Part shown: positions 22,651 through 35,404 of the stretch, piece after piece
Layout of the letters: each line of letters starts with the position of its first letter
How positions within the stretch are numbered: position 1 is the stretch's first letter
Assembly: GCA_000231825.2 (NCBI GenBank)
Contig: JH720386.1
Location: forward strand, 1 to 64,000
From: Tetrahymena elliotti 4EA
Lineage: Eukaryota; Ciliophora; Oligohymenophorea; Hymenostomatida; Tetrahymenidae
Length of the DNA: 64,000 bases
Reading direction: 5' to 3'
Program-made: the position numbers and the translations under genes
The notes under the pieces: generated by a model
What the model was told of the DNA's origin: nothing
Database searches by the model: none
Seen by the model: the letters and a program-made list of their open reading frames with translations, nothing else

Positions 22651-25600
22651 TCATTCTTATTCATTATTAGTAGGTTAAACAAACCAATTAGTAAACACCT
22701 TATCTAGAGTACCAAGCATGATTGGTTTGGTGACATAATCAAGCATACCACTTTCAAAAGCTTTTTGCTTATCCTCTGGATTTACATAAGCAGAGCATGC
22801 TATAATAGGACATTCAAATGAAGATATATGATTTTCTTTGAATATTTAAGTAATAAGTTAAGTTGTCTCATAGCCATTCATTACAGGCATATCTATATCC
22901 ATAAATATCATTAAGTAAAATGGACAGCAAGGAAATTTATTTTTGATTCTCTCTTAAATCTTTTGTAAAGCAGACTCTCCACTAAAAGCCATGTCAATTT
23001 TTAAATCTAATTTATTAATTTATTGCTAAATTGCTATAACGTTGAACTGGTTATCATCAACAACGAGAACTTGAGCATGCTTACATTTTCTTTTTTTGTG
23101 ATAGGACTTAAATTCTTCTAAGGATTTAAAGTTTGATTTCAAATGCCTAAGTTAGAGAGATTTACTAGTTACAGATTTCATAGGGTCTTTTCCTTCATTT
23201 TAATTTAAAAAGCAGCTAGAGGCAATTTACTATTATTAAGTCAGTTAGGAGTTAAGAGAATATGAGTACATATAATTTTAATGAGAATCAAAAGCATTTT
23301 GCATAGAGACAAAACCAATTTAAGTTTAGTCTTTTAAAAAAGAGTGTCCTTAACTTAATTAGTGGATCAACAAGTTTGAAGATATCTTCAAAGGTGAGTT
23401 CTATCTTTATACAACAAACTCACATTCCTGTTCATCAACTCTTTTTTTATCTTAAAATTCATTTTTATTAATTTCCATATTATTTGGTTTATGTCTTTCA
23501 ATTATGGTAGGACTGCCTATATCAAATAATTCATTTGGTTTCTTACTGACTGAGTTAGAAGATTATTTTCTTCTACTCTATTGATTTATGTTATTATCTG
23601 AACTAAATTATTTTTGACTAAATATATCATTTAATTGAGATGCTTCAGCAATTTAAATCCTTTCTTCTTTTCTTTTTTTGAGAATTTCTTGCTATTATCT
23701 ATTTTATAAAACATCTGAATTAGCAGCCCTATCATTTTCCATTTGTATTGGATTGGAATTTATATACGTTGTTTGATTTGAAAATTTAATGTCGGTTTCT
23801 TCCACTTAGTCATCATAAGTTGCATTAAAACCGAAATTCTTACCAAATTAGCTTATTTTTTTAGGTAAGTTATGTGTTGAGTTTAAATAGCTATTTAATG
23901 AATTATTTTCAGCAGAATTTCGACTGCTTTATCTATTTTCTTGAGGTGAAGGTTCGAGGTCATTATCTTTCTTAGATTCTTCGCTTATTATTTACAGTTC
24001 TTCTGCTTTCTTTTCTCTTTAATTTATTAATAAAAAAAATTTAGAAAAATTTTAATTCAAATATTTAGAATAAGATGGAAAAAAATGAGAGGGAAATTTT
24101 ATAATTTTTAATACAGAAGATTTTTAAAATTTTTTATTTTAAAATATTATTATCATTTATTTAACACGTTTTAAAATTAAAACCTTCATATTTGCTTTTA
24201 GTTATAGAAAGAGTAAAGTAACCTAAAGCAATTTCTTTATTTTTAGGTTCTTTTTTTAATATATAAAGAGAAAGAAAAAATTTGAATGAAATAAACAATA
24301 AACTGAACAAATTTAATTATGTAAGTTCTAAGTGTTTTTTCAGTTTCAATATAAAGTAAATTAAAATTTGGATAAACATGACTTTAAATTTAATTTGAAT
24401 AAGGGAATTTCTTAAAAAATCAGTGTCTTTAAGACCATTCAAAATTTGATTCAGAATTATTGGTAAATTAAAAGGATTTAAAAAAAATATTAAAATTTAA
24501 TTACTGTGAGCTTTTTGTGTAAATAATATCTTCTGTAAGGTAATCCTAAATTACAAATGAAAATGATGAGCCTTTTCCAACTTCAGATACTACTAGAATA
24601 GGCTAATTCTAAAGTTCAGCAGGGCATAACATTTTAGCAAGCTAATTACTTATTGAAAGGCCTAAGCCTGCTCCACATTAGTTATATTTAATTCTATTTT
24701 AAAGGTCTGCCTTGTTAAAATTATCAAAAATAGTTGAATATCTTTCTGGAGGAATTCCAATTCCAGTATCTTCACATGATATTTTTATTGCCAGTGGCTT
24801 TGAGCAAGTGATTTCTGCTTTGAGAGTGATCTTGCCTGAATTGGTAAATTTTAAAGCATTGCTAAGTAAGTTAAGCACAATCTAACGTACTCTGTTTGGA
24901 TCACTATTTATGATAAATTTATCATCTTATTGATTTAGTTAATTTATTGGGTCAAAAGCACTTTCTATTTACTCAGAACTATTATACTCTTCGTAAGTGC
25001 CTGATCCTATTTACAAGCAAAGTTTTATACCCTTCATTCTAGATTGAATGGAAATTAGAATAAGGCACTCTTGTAATATTTTTTTTAGACTGAAACTCTA
25101 CCTTGTGATCTTAAATTTTCCTGCCTCAAGTTATGCGAAGTCCAGAATATCATTAATTAAATTTAATAAAATTTTACTTGAGTAAAGGGCAGGATCTAAA
25201 TTATCTTTGATCATATCCTTTTATTCGAGCCTTAATAGCTCCTCCCTCATAATTTGAAGCATTGAAATAGAACAATTTAAAGGAGTTCTAAGCTCATGAG
25301 AGACACTAGCAAGCATTCTCATTTTGTATTCATTTTAGTCTTCTAATCTCTTAACTTTTTATGCCTAAGATTAATCTTCAATTATCATAACAATTAACTA
25401 TTCATGAACTTGAATCTATTAATTTTGATTTGTTTACAAATTTTACTTTTTTTCTTAGTTATTGTTTATTTTGCAATTCAAACTCTTTTAATTAAGCTCA
25501 GAGCTGCTAATTTTCTTTGTCCCTTTTTAATCTTTATTATTGCCATTTTATTTTTTCTAGGCAATGCTAATTGACTATTATGATGTTTTCTTTTATCTTG

Positions 25601-27482
25601 TTTACAGGTCTCTATCATAGCTATCTTGAAGAGGGGACATTTAGTAAAACGAATTAAAAGCATCTTCAACTTCTTTTTCTAAATCTAAGTCAAACAAAAC
25701 TAGCTTAATATTTAACTTTTTACCATCAAAGCTGTTTGCTTCAATTTCGCATGCTTCCTCTTCATATAAATTAGCTTTCTCAAAACTTTAAGTATGAATC
25801 TATTAATTTTACTTAGGAGTTTTTTCAGAAAATATTGACGACTATTTTCTTGAGTTAATATTAGGTGATTATTATGTGTTTCCGCATTAGGCATTATTAG
25901 TAATTATTTTTTTTTGCTCTTCTTTTTTACAATCTTATGGTGCATTTTATCCCTTATCATTTTATTAGTTGATGCTTTAATTTTATTATTACTAACAATT
26001 TTGCTATGGATTAATAGCTTACTAGTATGTAGAATTATCTAGATTTAGTTGATTTTCTCTTTATGAAGGGTAACTTTATTTAGTTGAGGTCGTAAATATT
26101 TTTTCAAGAATGCTTTTGAAAAGTGAGAATTTTTGATCTCTTTTAGGAGAAGAAGGACTAGGATGATGATCTGAAGAATGATATTAATCTACAATCTTAA
26201 CCAGGCTTTAAAATTTTTGACTCATTATTTTATTATTCCCTTTGGACTCAACATCATATGAAAGCAAATTTTCACCTTTTATTTCAATAATTTAATTTGC
26301 TTAATTCATACTTATGTTTTTAAGGTCAATATCAACTGAATCATCAATAATTTAGTTATTAAAATTAATTTAATTGAAAGTATTATTCATACTAACATCA
26401 TTTTAAGAAACATCTTTGTATTTTTTTTAATCAAGATATTTAACCTATTTTCCTTTTTATGTGTCATTTTCATTTTTTTACTCGAATGAAGGTGAGATGA
26501 CCTTCTCTTAAATTTAATTAATATTTATTTATGTTGTTAACTTTGATTAATTTTATTGCTGTTAATGCTATTGCTTAGGCTAGCAAAATCCATTCAAGCT
26601 TTAAACTTCCCCAAGATTTAATTTATTAACAGCTTGGAATAAGTCTTCATTTTTAGAACAGTTCAAAATAGAGTGTAAGTTTTAATTAGCAAATAAGACT
26701 TGCATCTATTCATCTATAATAGCTATTCCATGAGGGATGTATTATAATATATTTGTATAAAACTTTTTTATATTTGATATTTCTCCTTATTAGGCTGCAA
26801 TTAGCTTTTCTCGAAATGATTTTTCCATTTGACTTTAGTTTCTTTCTACCATCTGAGATATAAGTGAAATAATTAGCTAAATACATACTATAATTGAAGA
26901 GGAAATGCTTTACTAAAATATTTAGAATTCTATAAATATCCTCAATATTGCATAAAGCATTACAATATATAAAAGAAAGACGTAAATAAAATGCGCTCGG
27001 CTAGGATAAAATGAATATGTGAAAACTTTTGCTTAGTTATTCATCAATATTATAAAAAGAGGATTTATATAAAGCTTACACATCAGAGATATTTCAAAAA
27101 TTATAAACTAACTGCAAATCATATAGATTACCAAAAAAATAAGAACTAAGTTATTTGCTTTCCTGAAGTTACCCTTAAAGTAATATGCAGCAACTCCAAC
27201 CAATGCTGAAAAAACAAAGCAAAATGAACAAATTATGAGGAATAAAAATTATTTAGAATTATAATCATATCTCAAGATATCTTATGGCATTTCTAACGAG
27301 CATACAATAGCAAAAACTCCACATAATATCATAATAATAACTTGCATAAAAAACTAATTCTAATTTGTTTAGTGCATAATCTTTTATAATTACTTCGCTC
27401 TCTACTTCTCAGCAATATGAGTGTGGTCAAATAGCCTAGTAACTTTTTGATCATTTCCCTTCTCTAATTAATCAAATTCCAT
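22651..27482 (-). CDS. Hybrid membrane histidine kinase with receiver domain
   Basis: Hybrid two-component sensor kinase of 1447 residues, from exons 24505-27482 and 22651-24016. The 488-nt intron (24017-24504) falls exactly between kinase and linker. Order: cytosolic N-terminus; five or six hydrophobic segments (about residues 44-63, 79-101, 111-130, 163-182, 194-210); a short coil; a PAS-like stretch (IPHGIAIIDEQMQVLFANQN). Then comes a Q/N/S-rich region of about 330 residues. The H-box SVSHELRTPLN has the phosphorylatable His at about 729. The ATPase has its N-box (RQIVLNLLSNALKFT), G1 (EDTGIGIPPER), G2 (GAGLGLSI) and a GKGSSFSF end. A long polar linker leads to a receiver: VLVVDDNQFN, FMDIDMPVMNGYE with acceptor Asp about 1366, and a YVTKPI lysine. 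All catalytic residues are present. Ligand unknown. TGA stop at 22651-22653. Confidence 0.93.
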
Positions 27483-29184
27483 ACTACTTTTTTATATTTA
27501 CTTACTACTATTTAGAAATATAGTTGTTGTTTTTTATCTAATTGAAATTAACTTGGCTTAAACAATAATTATTGATTTTTTCTTTCGTTAGTATGTATTA
27601 TTAATTATGTTATTTCCAAAAAATTAATTTTTTTCCTTTACTTTTCTAAGAAACATAGATTTTTAACACAAAATGTAAATTCTGAAAAAGGCTTCCTTCA
27701 AGAATTTTTAGAAATCTTTTCACAAACATTTTTCAACTAAGTTGATTAAGAATTAAGATAGGATACCTTTCCTACAAAACTTTAAAAAGATAAACTATTC
27801 CTTAAAATTTATAAAAAATTGATAAATACTTATTACAATTACAATTTACTGTACAATATTTTTTTTATTTATCAAATTTGACCTTTATTAGAATTAGACA
27901 AAATTTTATTCTTTTTATATTTACCTACACAGAATTATTGTCATTATTTTTTGTTGAATCTCACTTTAAAATATATGTAAGTAGAAATTAACTTTTTGGA
28001 TTAATTTTCTTTTATGTGATACTAATTTAAATAGATTTATTTAGATTTAAAAACCTTTTCTGACTTAACCTCCTTAAAAACAATTTATTTTTTAAGTACT
28101 AGCAATACATTATTTCAAATGCTTTTACTAAATTAAATTTAATATTCCATAATTTTTTTAGAAATCAAAATATTAAAGTCAAATCACATGCCTTTTGTCA
28201 AAATGCTTTTTTATTAATATTTGTGACCACTACAATTTTTATTAATAATTTATGATTACTTTTTCATCACAGTTCTTATTTTTTTCAATAATTTAAAGAC
28301 TCAATAAATGTTAAACCAATGTTATCTATTAATTACTCTTAAATTAATGTAAAAATAAATAGATAATTTTTTTATTTTGATCTTTTAAACCATAAATAGA
28401 AAAATAAAATATAAAAAGCTCTAATTTTTTGAAATCTTCATTAATAAAAATTATAACTTCTTATTGATTTTTGAATTATTACTTCAGAGCGTATTTTATC
28501 GAGAAAAAAGATAAGGTATTAGTCTTTTAACTTCTATCAAAATAAAAATATATATCAAGAAGCATTATTTATTCTAGATATATTATTCTTCTCAGTTTAA
28601 ATTTTAAGAGGGAAATAATCTAGATTTTTATGATATTGATAAGAGAGTTTGCTTATATTGATAATTTTTGTAGAAAAAGTTAGACATCCTTGTTTTTTTG
28701 TACGACTGTGAAAGAAATTAAAAACTAAAATTAGAGGTTTCAAGCTTTAAAAGCTTGAAATGAATTGGTAATTTCTGTTTTTTCTAGTATAAGTAGATAC
28801 AAATACTATTAATTCAAGATACAAGTTTACAAACCTTTTGACTCTAACTAAATTCTGAACAAAAGAAATGATTTTTAGTTAATTATAATAAAAAATAAAT
28901 TTAAATTGAAATTAATTAATAATTTTAAAATAATTCAAAACACATAAATCAATCAATCAATAAATAATGCAAAATTAATGATTTTTTATTTTTTTAAAAT
29001 AAATTAGTTTACAGAAATTGAAATTAAGACAGGAATAGTAATTTTTCAAAATGATAAAATAAATAACTTAAAATTAAGAATACATCTATTTAGGATATAA
29101 TTTGACATTTTAACTAAACTTAAGAATGAATGAATAGCTTTATTATAAAAAGTGAATTAAACTAGTTTTAAATTATATATATAA
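27483..29184. other. AT-rich spacer
   Basis: Upstream of the hybrid kinase and downstream of the mitochondrial carrier. No frame with protein-like composition was seen on either strand. A short ATCA tetranucleotide run occurs near 28,948. Confidence 0.45.
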
Positions 29185-30021
29185 TCAATCTAAAGAATGA
29201 TATAGAGTAAATATTTATTTATAAAAATATTCATATGTTGTCATAAGTACTGCTCCATATGTTGAAACTCTTAACAAACGGGCTTAATAACCTAAAAAGA
29301 ATCCCCTTAGACTACTTTTTTTGTAAATATCTTTTGATATTTCAAAATAGCTTTTGTTTGAGTTTTCTAAATGTGTCTGCTTTTAAGTTTTAACTACATC
29401 TAAAGGTAAAGTAATTATAGCACCAAGGAGCCCGCTAACCCCACCAATAAGTAGGTTTTTGGAAAAATCAGGAATGTCTCTATCACTTAAAAATATTTTG
29501 AAATTTTCAGCAAAGACCCAATAAATTTGTGTGGTCAGAATATCTCTTTGTAATGTAATCCAATAGGCTTTCAATCCTTATTATCTAAACATTTATGAGA
29601 AGTGAATCCAATTAAATCCATGCATTGATTGTTTTACAGTTTTGAAACACTCAAAAGGAAAGAATAATGATGAAGTAACAAATCTTGTAATTCCAGATGT
29701 AATTAATGGAAATGCAACTTTATGGTCATCATGGAAGCTTTTATACCTATCAAGAAGAAAAAGCTTGCAACTGTCATACAGATAAAGGTAGACACCTAAA
29801 GAAAACCCATTTGTAACCATTGCATAAGAAAATCCATTGTAAAATGTCATAAGACCTTCTTTTTTGTAAACTTCTAATGCTAATCTGACAAATTTCTTTT
29901 AAAATTCAGCTTGCTATCTAATCTTTACAACTTAAAATGGATGGGTAACAAGAGAGGAGCTTATACTGCACAAAGCTGAAGACACAGCTGCTATTGTTTT
30001 GCTTTCTTTTCTTGAAGTCAT
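29185..30021 (-). CDS. Mitochondrial carrier protein (SLC25 family)
   Basis: Inner-membrane solute carrier of the SLC25 family, 278 residues, intronless, slightly short for the usual 290-320. Three repeats are visible, each with a Px[DE]xxK/R-type signature at the end of its first helix. Repeat 1 is HPFQVVKIRQQA (degenerate, Gln for the acidic residue); repeat 2 is FPFECFKTVKQ; repeat 3 is LPLDVVKTQKQ. Each is followed by the aromatic/Gly stretch typical of the second half (GLMTFYNGF, GLKAYWITL, SLRGFFLGYQARLLR). GGVSGLLGA starts the third repeat. This is a general carrier; the substrate cannot be assigned. A YxxG-LLR ending like that of manganese/glutathione (MTM1/SLC25A39) or phosphate-type carriers is only suggestive. 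Start ATG at 30019-30021 precedes the first helix directly. No separate targeting peptide, as usual. Confidence 0.9.
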
Positions 30022-31862
30022 TATTAATTCTCTATCAATTTATTTGGTTTATTTTAAAAATTTTTTGCTTAACTAGCTTCAGCCTGCTAAAAAACTTCTT
30101 TCAATTTAATAAAAAATTTATTTATTATCAAATAAATATAAATATACTATTTTCATTCAATTTCATTCACTTTTTTTCTTTGTTTTTTATTCATTCATTT
30201 GAATCCCACTATATTATTACTTGGTTTCTATTGCAGTGTTCTAAAAAATTCTGCTTCTAATATTTTATTCAGACAAGATAAAATTTGTTTATTTTTAAAA
30301 CCACAACCTATAATTATCATATTGAACTTCATTTATTTAGTTTTTGATTTTTAACAGATAGCTTTTTGATAATTTTTACTTTGGAACCCATCAAAATTTC
30401 TTTCATTTATGCTTTTAATAAAATATTTTTGTTTACCTTTAGTTACTTAAAGTCTAAAATTAATTCATTTTAATATTTATTTTGACAAATATGTTCTTTA
30501 GGAATTTAAAAAAACCTATTATAATTATAAATTTTATTTGTATTTTTGTTGGTAATAATTTTATATATCTAATCATTAAAATAAATAATTTACATAAAAA
30601 AATTGAAATTATTTTTGTTACTATTTTACATTTTTTAAGATTATTTTTTTGCTTAAATAATTTCGTAATAGAATTTAAGAAAAATTAAAAATTTTAAGTT
30701 AAGTTCTGTAAAATAATTTCTTTAATTCAAAATCTTTATTCAATTACTTTTTTTACAAAAAATAATAAGCTATTTTTATCTAAAAACATTTTAAAACAAA
30801 TATCTCAAACAAAAAAATTATTGAGAATCTTAAAAAATAACAAAGCTAGCATTGAAAATTTATTTTTTTTTGGGTTTTTTAGATTATTTTATAAAGTTAA
30901 AAACATTTAGGAAAAAACACTAATTATTTATTTATCAAAAAATTAGATTTATGGAATTAAAATTTCACATCAAAACCATCATATTGAAAATATTTAATTC
31001 TGTTTAAATTTATAAAATAAGAAAGCTAAGAAGATCAAAAAAAGTAGTTTGTAAAATTTAAAAATTATCATTCTACTTAAAAGTGGAAAGTAAATAAAAT
31101 TTAGGCTGAGAATAAATAATGTTATTATATTAATAGTTAAATTATTACTTACTAACAAAGGAAAAATATTTAATTTTTAAATCAAGAAATTAAATGCAAT
31201 CGTTTAATATGATTAAACTAAATTCTTTTCTGGATTTTTGCTTTTAGGAAAAAATAATGTAAAGAAGAGTATATACTTAATTTTTTTACAATTAAAATAA
31301 TGTAAGAAATAAATTATAATTAATTTCTGATAAATTTTAATGTAAAACTGTAAAAAAGATTGAGAAAGAAAATTCATTTTTATTTATAACTATATTTTTA
31401 AATCAACTATCTGATCTTATAATATTTTTTTATATATCTTTGATATTCTTTTAGATTTTAATACTTTAAGTTAAATTCTATAGAATCGATCTTGTATGGA
31501 GTGATTCTATTTGCTTCGTACTTTCTTTAGGTCATATTATAAGTCAAATTAGGTTAAGGATTTTTTTAGGAAACAACATAATAAAGATTAGTGTATATAA
31601 TTTATATTTATGTCAATAATCTATTTAATAACTTTACTTAAAATTTATTAATTATTTTGATCTTGATTTCCCTTTTTGATAAATACCATAATTTTTGTTT
31701 TTTATGAAAAGAAATTCAAATTAGTATTTTCTCAGTATATAGAAAAAAATATATTGATTGACGTAAATAAACATAAAATAAATAAAGAAGATAAAATAAA
31801 CTATGGAAAATATTTAGATAAAACCCCATAATTTTGTTGAGATTTTATTTCTATAGATAGTT
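30022..31862. other. AT-rich spacer
   Basis: Nothing supportable. Short ORFs at 29,994-30,260 and 30,482-30,688 are the length expected by chance when only TGA stops translation, and they consist mostly of F/I/L/N/K. Confidence 0.45.
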
Positions 31863-33371
31863 TCATGAATTAAATACCTGATTTTAATGCTATCTTGCAG
31901 GTGATTTACTACGAGATAAATTAGATACATTAAATTATTTCCAAATTACTCTTCTTTATTAATTTATTGGTAAATCATAAATTATTTTTTCTTTCCTCTT
32001 TTAGCTTTCTTCTTTATTTTTATCAAATTCCCTAATATATGTATCAAATTCTATCTTCTCTTTGCTAGGTGGTCTCGCAACCTCTCTTTACTTTTATATT
32101 TTTTCTTCTAATCTAGCTTTTAGATTTTAATTTAATTTTTAAATGTTTTCCTATTTTTAAATGTGGATTTCTTGAATTTTATGTATATGCTTAGCACTCA
32201 TTATTAGTTTATTTACAAATTCTGTATTAACAATATCAGGTTTATCTAAGTTATATTGCTCTTAATCCTATTTTCTTAGTTCATCTTAATGTTGCTTCAA
32301 ATTTTTTGAGAAAATTAAAAATCTTGGCTAAATTGCATCATTTTATTTGGCTTTTAAAAATTATGTTTTATTAAATTAAACCTATGTTTGCTGCTTTTCA
32401 TTACTCTTTTGATCATCTTAAATACTTTAATATTCTTGAGAATTTACTTCTATAATAGGATTTTACTAGTATATTTAGGTTATCATTATATCGTTACCAA
32501 TATTATCTTGATCGTTTTTTGAATTAAATGTAAAAGAAGGTAGAATTTTTGTTTTTTGAATTGAATTACTTTGCTACTTATATTATGATCTGTCACAATC
32601 ATTTATTATGTGACTTTATACTGCAATGCCTTATTCTTGAGGTTAATTATTAAAGTGACTTGTAGTCATTCTAATAAGATTTCTGGAATTGTGATGCTTG
32701 GCTGTAAATTCATATTATTGATCTTCATTTTTTTAACATGGAGCTATAACTGCATATTTATAAAAATTTTTTGTGTTTTATGGTGATTCTTCTAAAACAT
32801 TTTGTTGAGTCAGCCAAGCATATTACCTAGGAGTCAATTTATCAAGCATGCTTTATTTTTATTTCATTTATGAGAATTAACTGACTAGCTTTTTCCCATT
32901 CTCCTTCACCATTTTATCTAAATAATTTTATGAATTATTATTTTTAGGAGAAGAAAATAATTGTGAACTTTTGTCTTTTTAACTCTCAGTTTCAAGGGAG
33001 GAAGCTCTTGGTCTTAAAAAATTACATATTTCTTAAATCTCTACTTTTTTAGGAACTTGTTCTGAAAAAGGAAGAGGAAATTGTTTAACTAGTTTTATTC
33101 TCTGTTATTATTTTCTTTCATCAACAAAAGGATCATGTTCCAGGTTTGCGTTATCTTTAGCTTAAAATATGACTTTCTTAACTGATTTGTATCCAAAACT
33201 ACTTTCTTATATGCTTTTTTTTTAAGGAGAAGGAGATTCACATTAAGCTAGAGAAGAAAAACAATTTATTTTTTGGATACTTCCTGAAAAAGTAGAAGTG
33301 ATTGGTTAAAGTTGACTTTCTTTAATCAATTAATCACAAAATTGTAATCCCTCCTTTGTCTTTTTTATCAT
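31863..33371 (-). CDS. Unrecognised Q/N/K-rich protein with C-terminal coiled coil
   Basis: Intronless ORF of 502 residues, from ATG 33369-33371 to TGA 31863-31865, with about 60 reassigned TAA/TAG Gln codons. I recognise no family. The N-terminal 100 residues are S/P/Q/K-rich; then comes a polar, probably disordered region with islands such as RQYAWLTQQNVLEESP and FYKYAVIAP. Around residues 370-450 an amphipathic Q/E/K/L/I coiled coil is likely. A basic end follows, containing EKIEFDTYIREFDKNKEES and several RS/KSP motifs that could be phosphorylation sites. There is no signal peptide or membrane segment. It may be a cytoskeletal or basal-body associated protein, as many such ciliate proteins are, but the sequence does not prove this. 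Nearest neighbours are more than 1.8 kb away. Confidence 0.7.
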
Positions 33372-35404
33372 AATCTTCTTGAATTTTCAAAAGCAGAATA
33401 AAGAAGAGAATAAATTACACAACTAAATATAAATTAGATTTTTTTATTTCAGTAAATAGAAAAGGAGCACAAAGAGATTTATATTTTTTAATAGTAGTTT
33501 ATCTTATTATTTTTTTATTACACCTGATTAATCTTTTGTGATAAAAACTATTTTTGGGGCTCAAATTTGAATGGTTGAGAAGGAAAGATAGATTGTCTTT
33601 TTTGTGATGAAATAATTTAAATTATAAAGTCTATTAATTAAATATAAGTAAAGCTTTTGTTAATACTTACAAAAATAAAAAAGAATCAATACAGTTTAGC
33701 ATGTAGACTAAATAGATATTTAATTTTATTACAAATGTAACTAAAATTAGCTAAACTAAAATTTATTAATATCTAAAAAAGAGCCAAGTAAAATTTGAAA
33801 TTTGTTAAAGATCTAAATAATTCACCATTAAGATGATAAAGTTATCAATTCAAAACCAAAAATTTGCCAATCCATAAAAAATTATTAATTCATTTAGGAA
33901 AAAAACATGATTGTATAAACCGTGGAGTAAATCAATTTTATCTCTTTTAAATTTTTAAATAGCACTTATACATCAAAATATTTTATAAAAAATTATTAAT
34001 TTTTCACAAAAAAAAAAATAAATTATATAAAATTCAGTAAAAAAATAATTCAAAAAACTCTTTATTAAGTGTAGACAAACATATAAATTATATTCAAACA
34101 GTACTCATATTTTGTAAAATTATAAAAGAAAAAGCACTGTTAAGAAAGCTATTTGATGGAATCTAATAAATGTGAGTAAATTAAAGAAATAAAGCTAAAA
34201 ATCTTATTTTCCTTGTATGAATATATATTGATTGCAGTCTTCTTAGGTTTTTTTTAATTGATTTTTAAATAGGAAAACAAAATATGATAAAAAATAAAGT
34301 TGTTATTATATACATTTAAATTGATTAAAGAGAAAATATTTCAAATTTAAATATCAGTTTACATTTTTAATTATTTGGGAAGGAAAAAGGCTTTATCAAA
34401 AATAATTGAAAGATGTAAAGGTATTTTACTTTGTTTTCTTTTTCTTGGTGAAAACATAAGTTTTTTGTGGTCTAGATTATTTAGAATGGTAAATAGATTG
34501 GCTATTAATAATTATTTAATTAAAAAATCAACTTAGAAGAAGCTAAAGAGGACATACATGCGTCCCCCCACTTATCAATAATTTTCTTTATTTTTATTCA
34601 CACTTTGGTTTTAAAATTTGACACATATTAAAAAAATTAAATGTTTAGTTTACTTATTGAAAATTTAATAACTCAACTTTTTTATGTAAGATAAAAATAT
34701 ATTTTTAAGGTGGGTATATTTAATAGAAATGATCACTCCTATAAAAGAATAAAAAATTGTTCAAATTTATTCAGAAATTAGACTTCTTTCATTATGCATC
34801 ATTTGACACAAATTGTTGTAAAACTAAAAAAAACCAAAAAATCACAAATTTAATCTAATATTAACTCATCACTTGGATGTCATTTAAATCAAAAAAATTC
34901 AGGCTGAAAATAATCAGATAGAATATTGTATTGACCTTGTTATTAAATTTTGTTTGTTTTTTGGAACATCAATATTTTCTCAAACAAAATTAAATTTGGT
35001 AAATGTAATCATTTAGAAAGATCCAAAACCCCTTAAATATATAGTTAAAATAGAAACTCAAATTACATGATCTATCTGACTGGGCTCAGGTTTTATGAGT
35101 TAATATGAATTTAAAAAATCTTAAGCAAAAGAAAACTAAAAAGATATAATTAATATTTCAATAAAAATATCTATAAATAAATATATCAAAGAAGAATCTT
35201 ACATCTATCTATTTCTAAATAGATAATAATTAATATTCATATTTATCTCTCAATCACTCACTCTCTCATTTACTTTGTGATTGATCACTAATAAGGTCTT
35301 CTTCCTCTCCTCATTTATAATAATCATTAATACAAAAAAATTGATAATAAAATTTAAAGTTATTTCAAAAATAAAAAAAAAATATTCTTTCTATAACCGA
35401 AGCC
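33372..35404. other. AT-rich spacer between divergent genes
   Basis: 5'-5' spacer of about 2 kb that should contain both promoters. A C-rich octamer (GTCCCCCCAC at about 34,562) stands out against the AT background. The last 150 bases before 35405 include CT-rich tracts (CAATCACTCACTCTCTC near 35,250). No gene seen. Confidence 0.45.

Noticed and set aside
25478..25894. Reverse-strand basic ORFs of about 60 codons
   Set aside because: They overlap the polar linker of the hybrid kinase in another frame, while the kinase frame is continuous through here.
30482..30688. 68-codon plus-strand ORF
   Set aside because: Chance-length I/F/N/L-rich frame in a spacer without supporting signals.
34560..34572. 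C-rich block GTCCCCCCAC considered as a telomeric or chromosome-breakage trace
   Set aside because: It is not C4A2 and no second repeat follows; the Tetrahymena breakage 15-mer was not seen near it.
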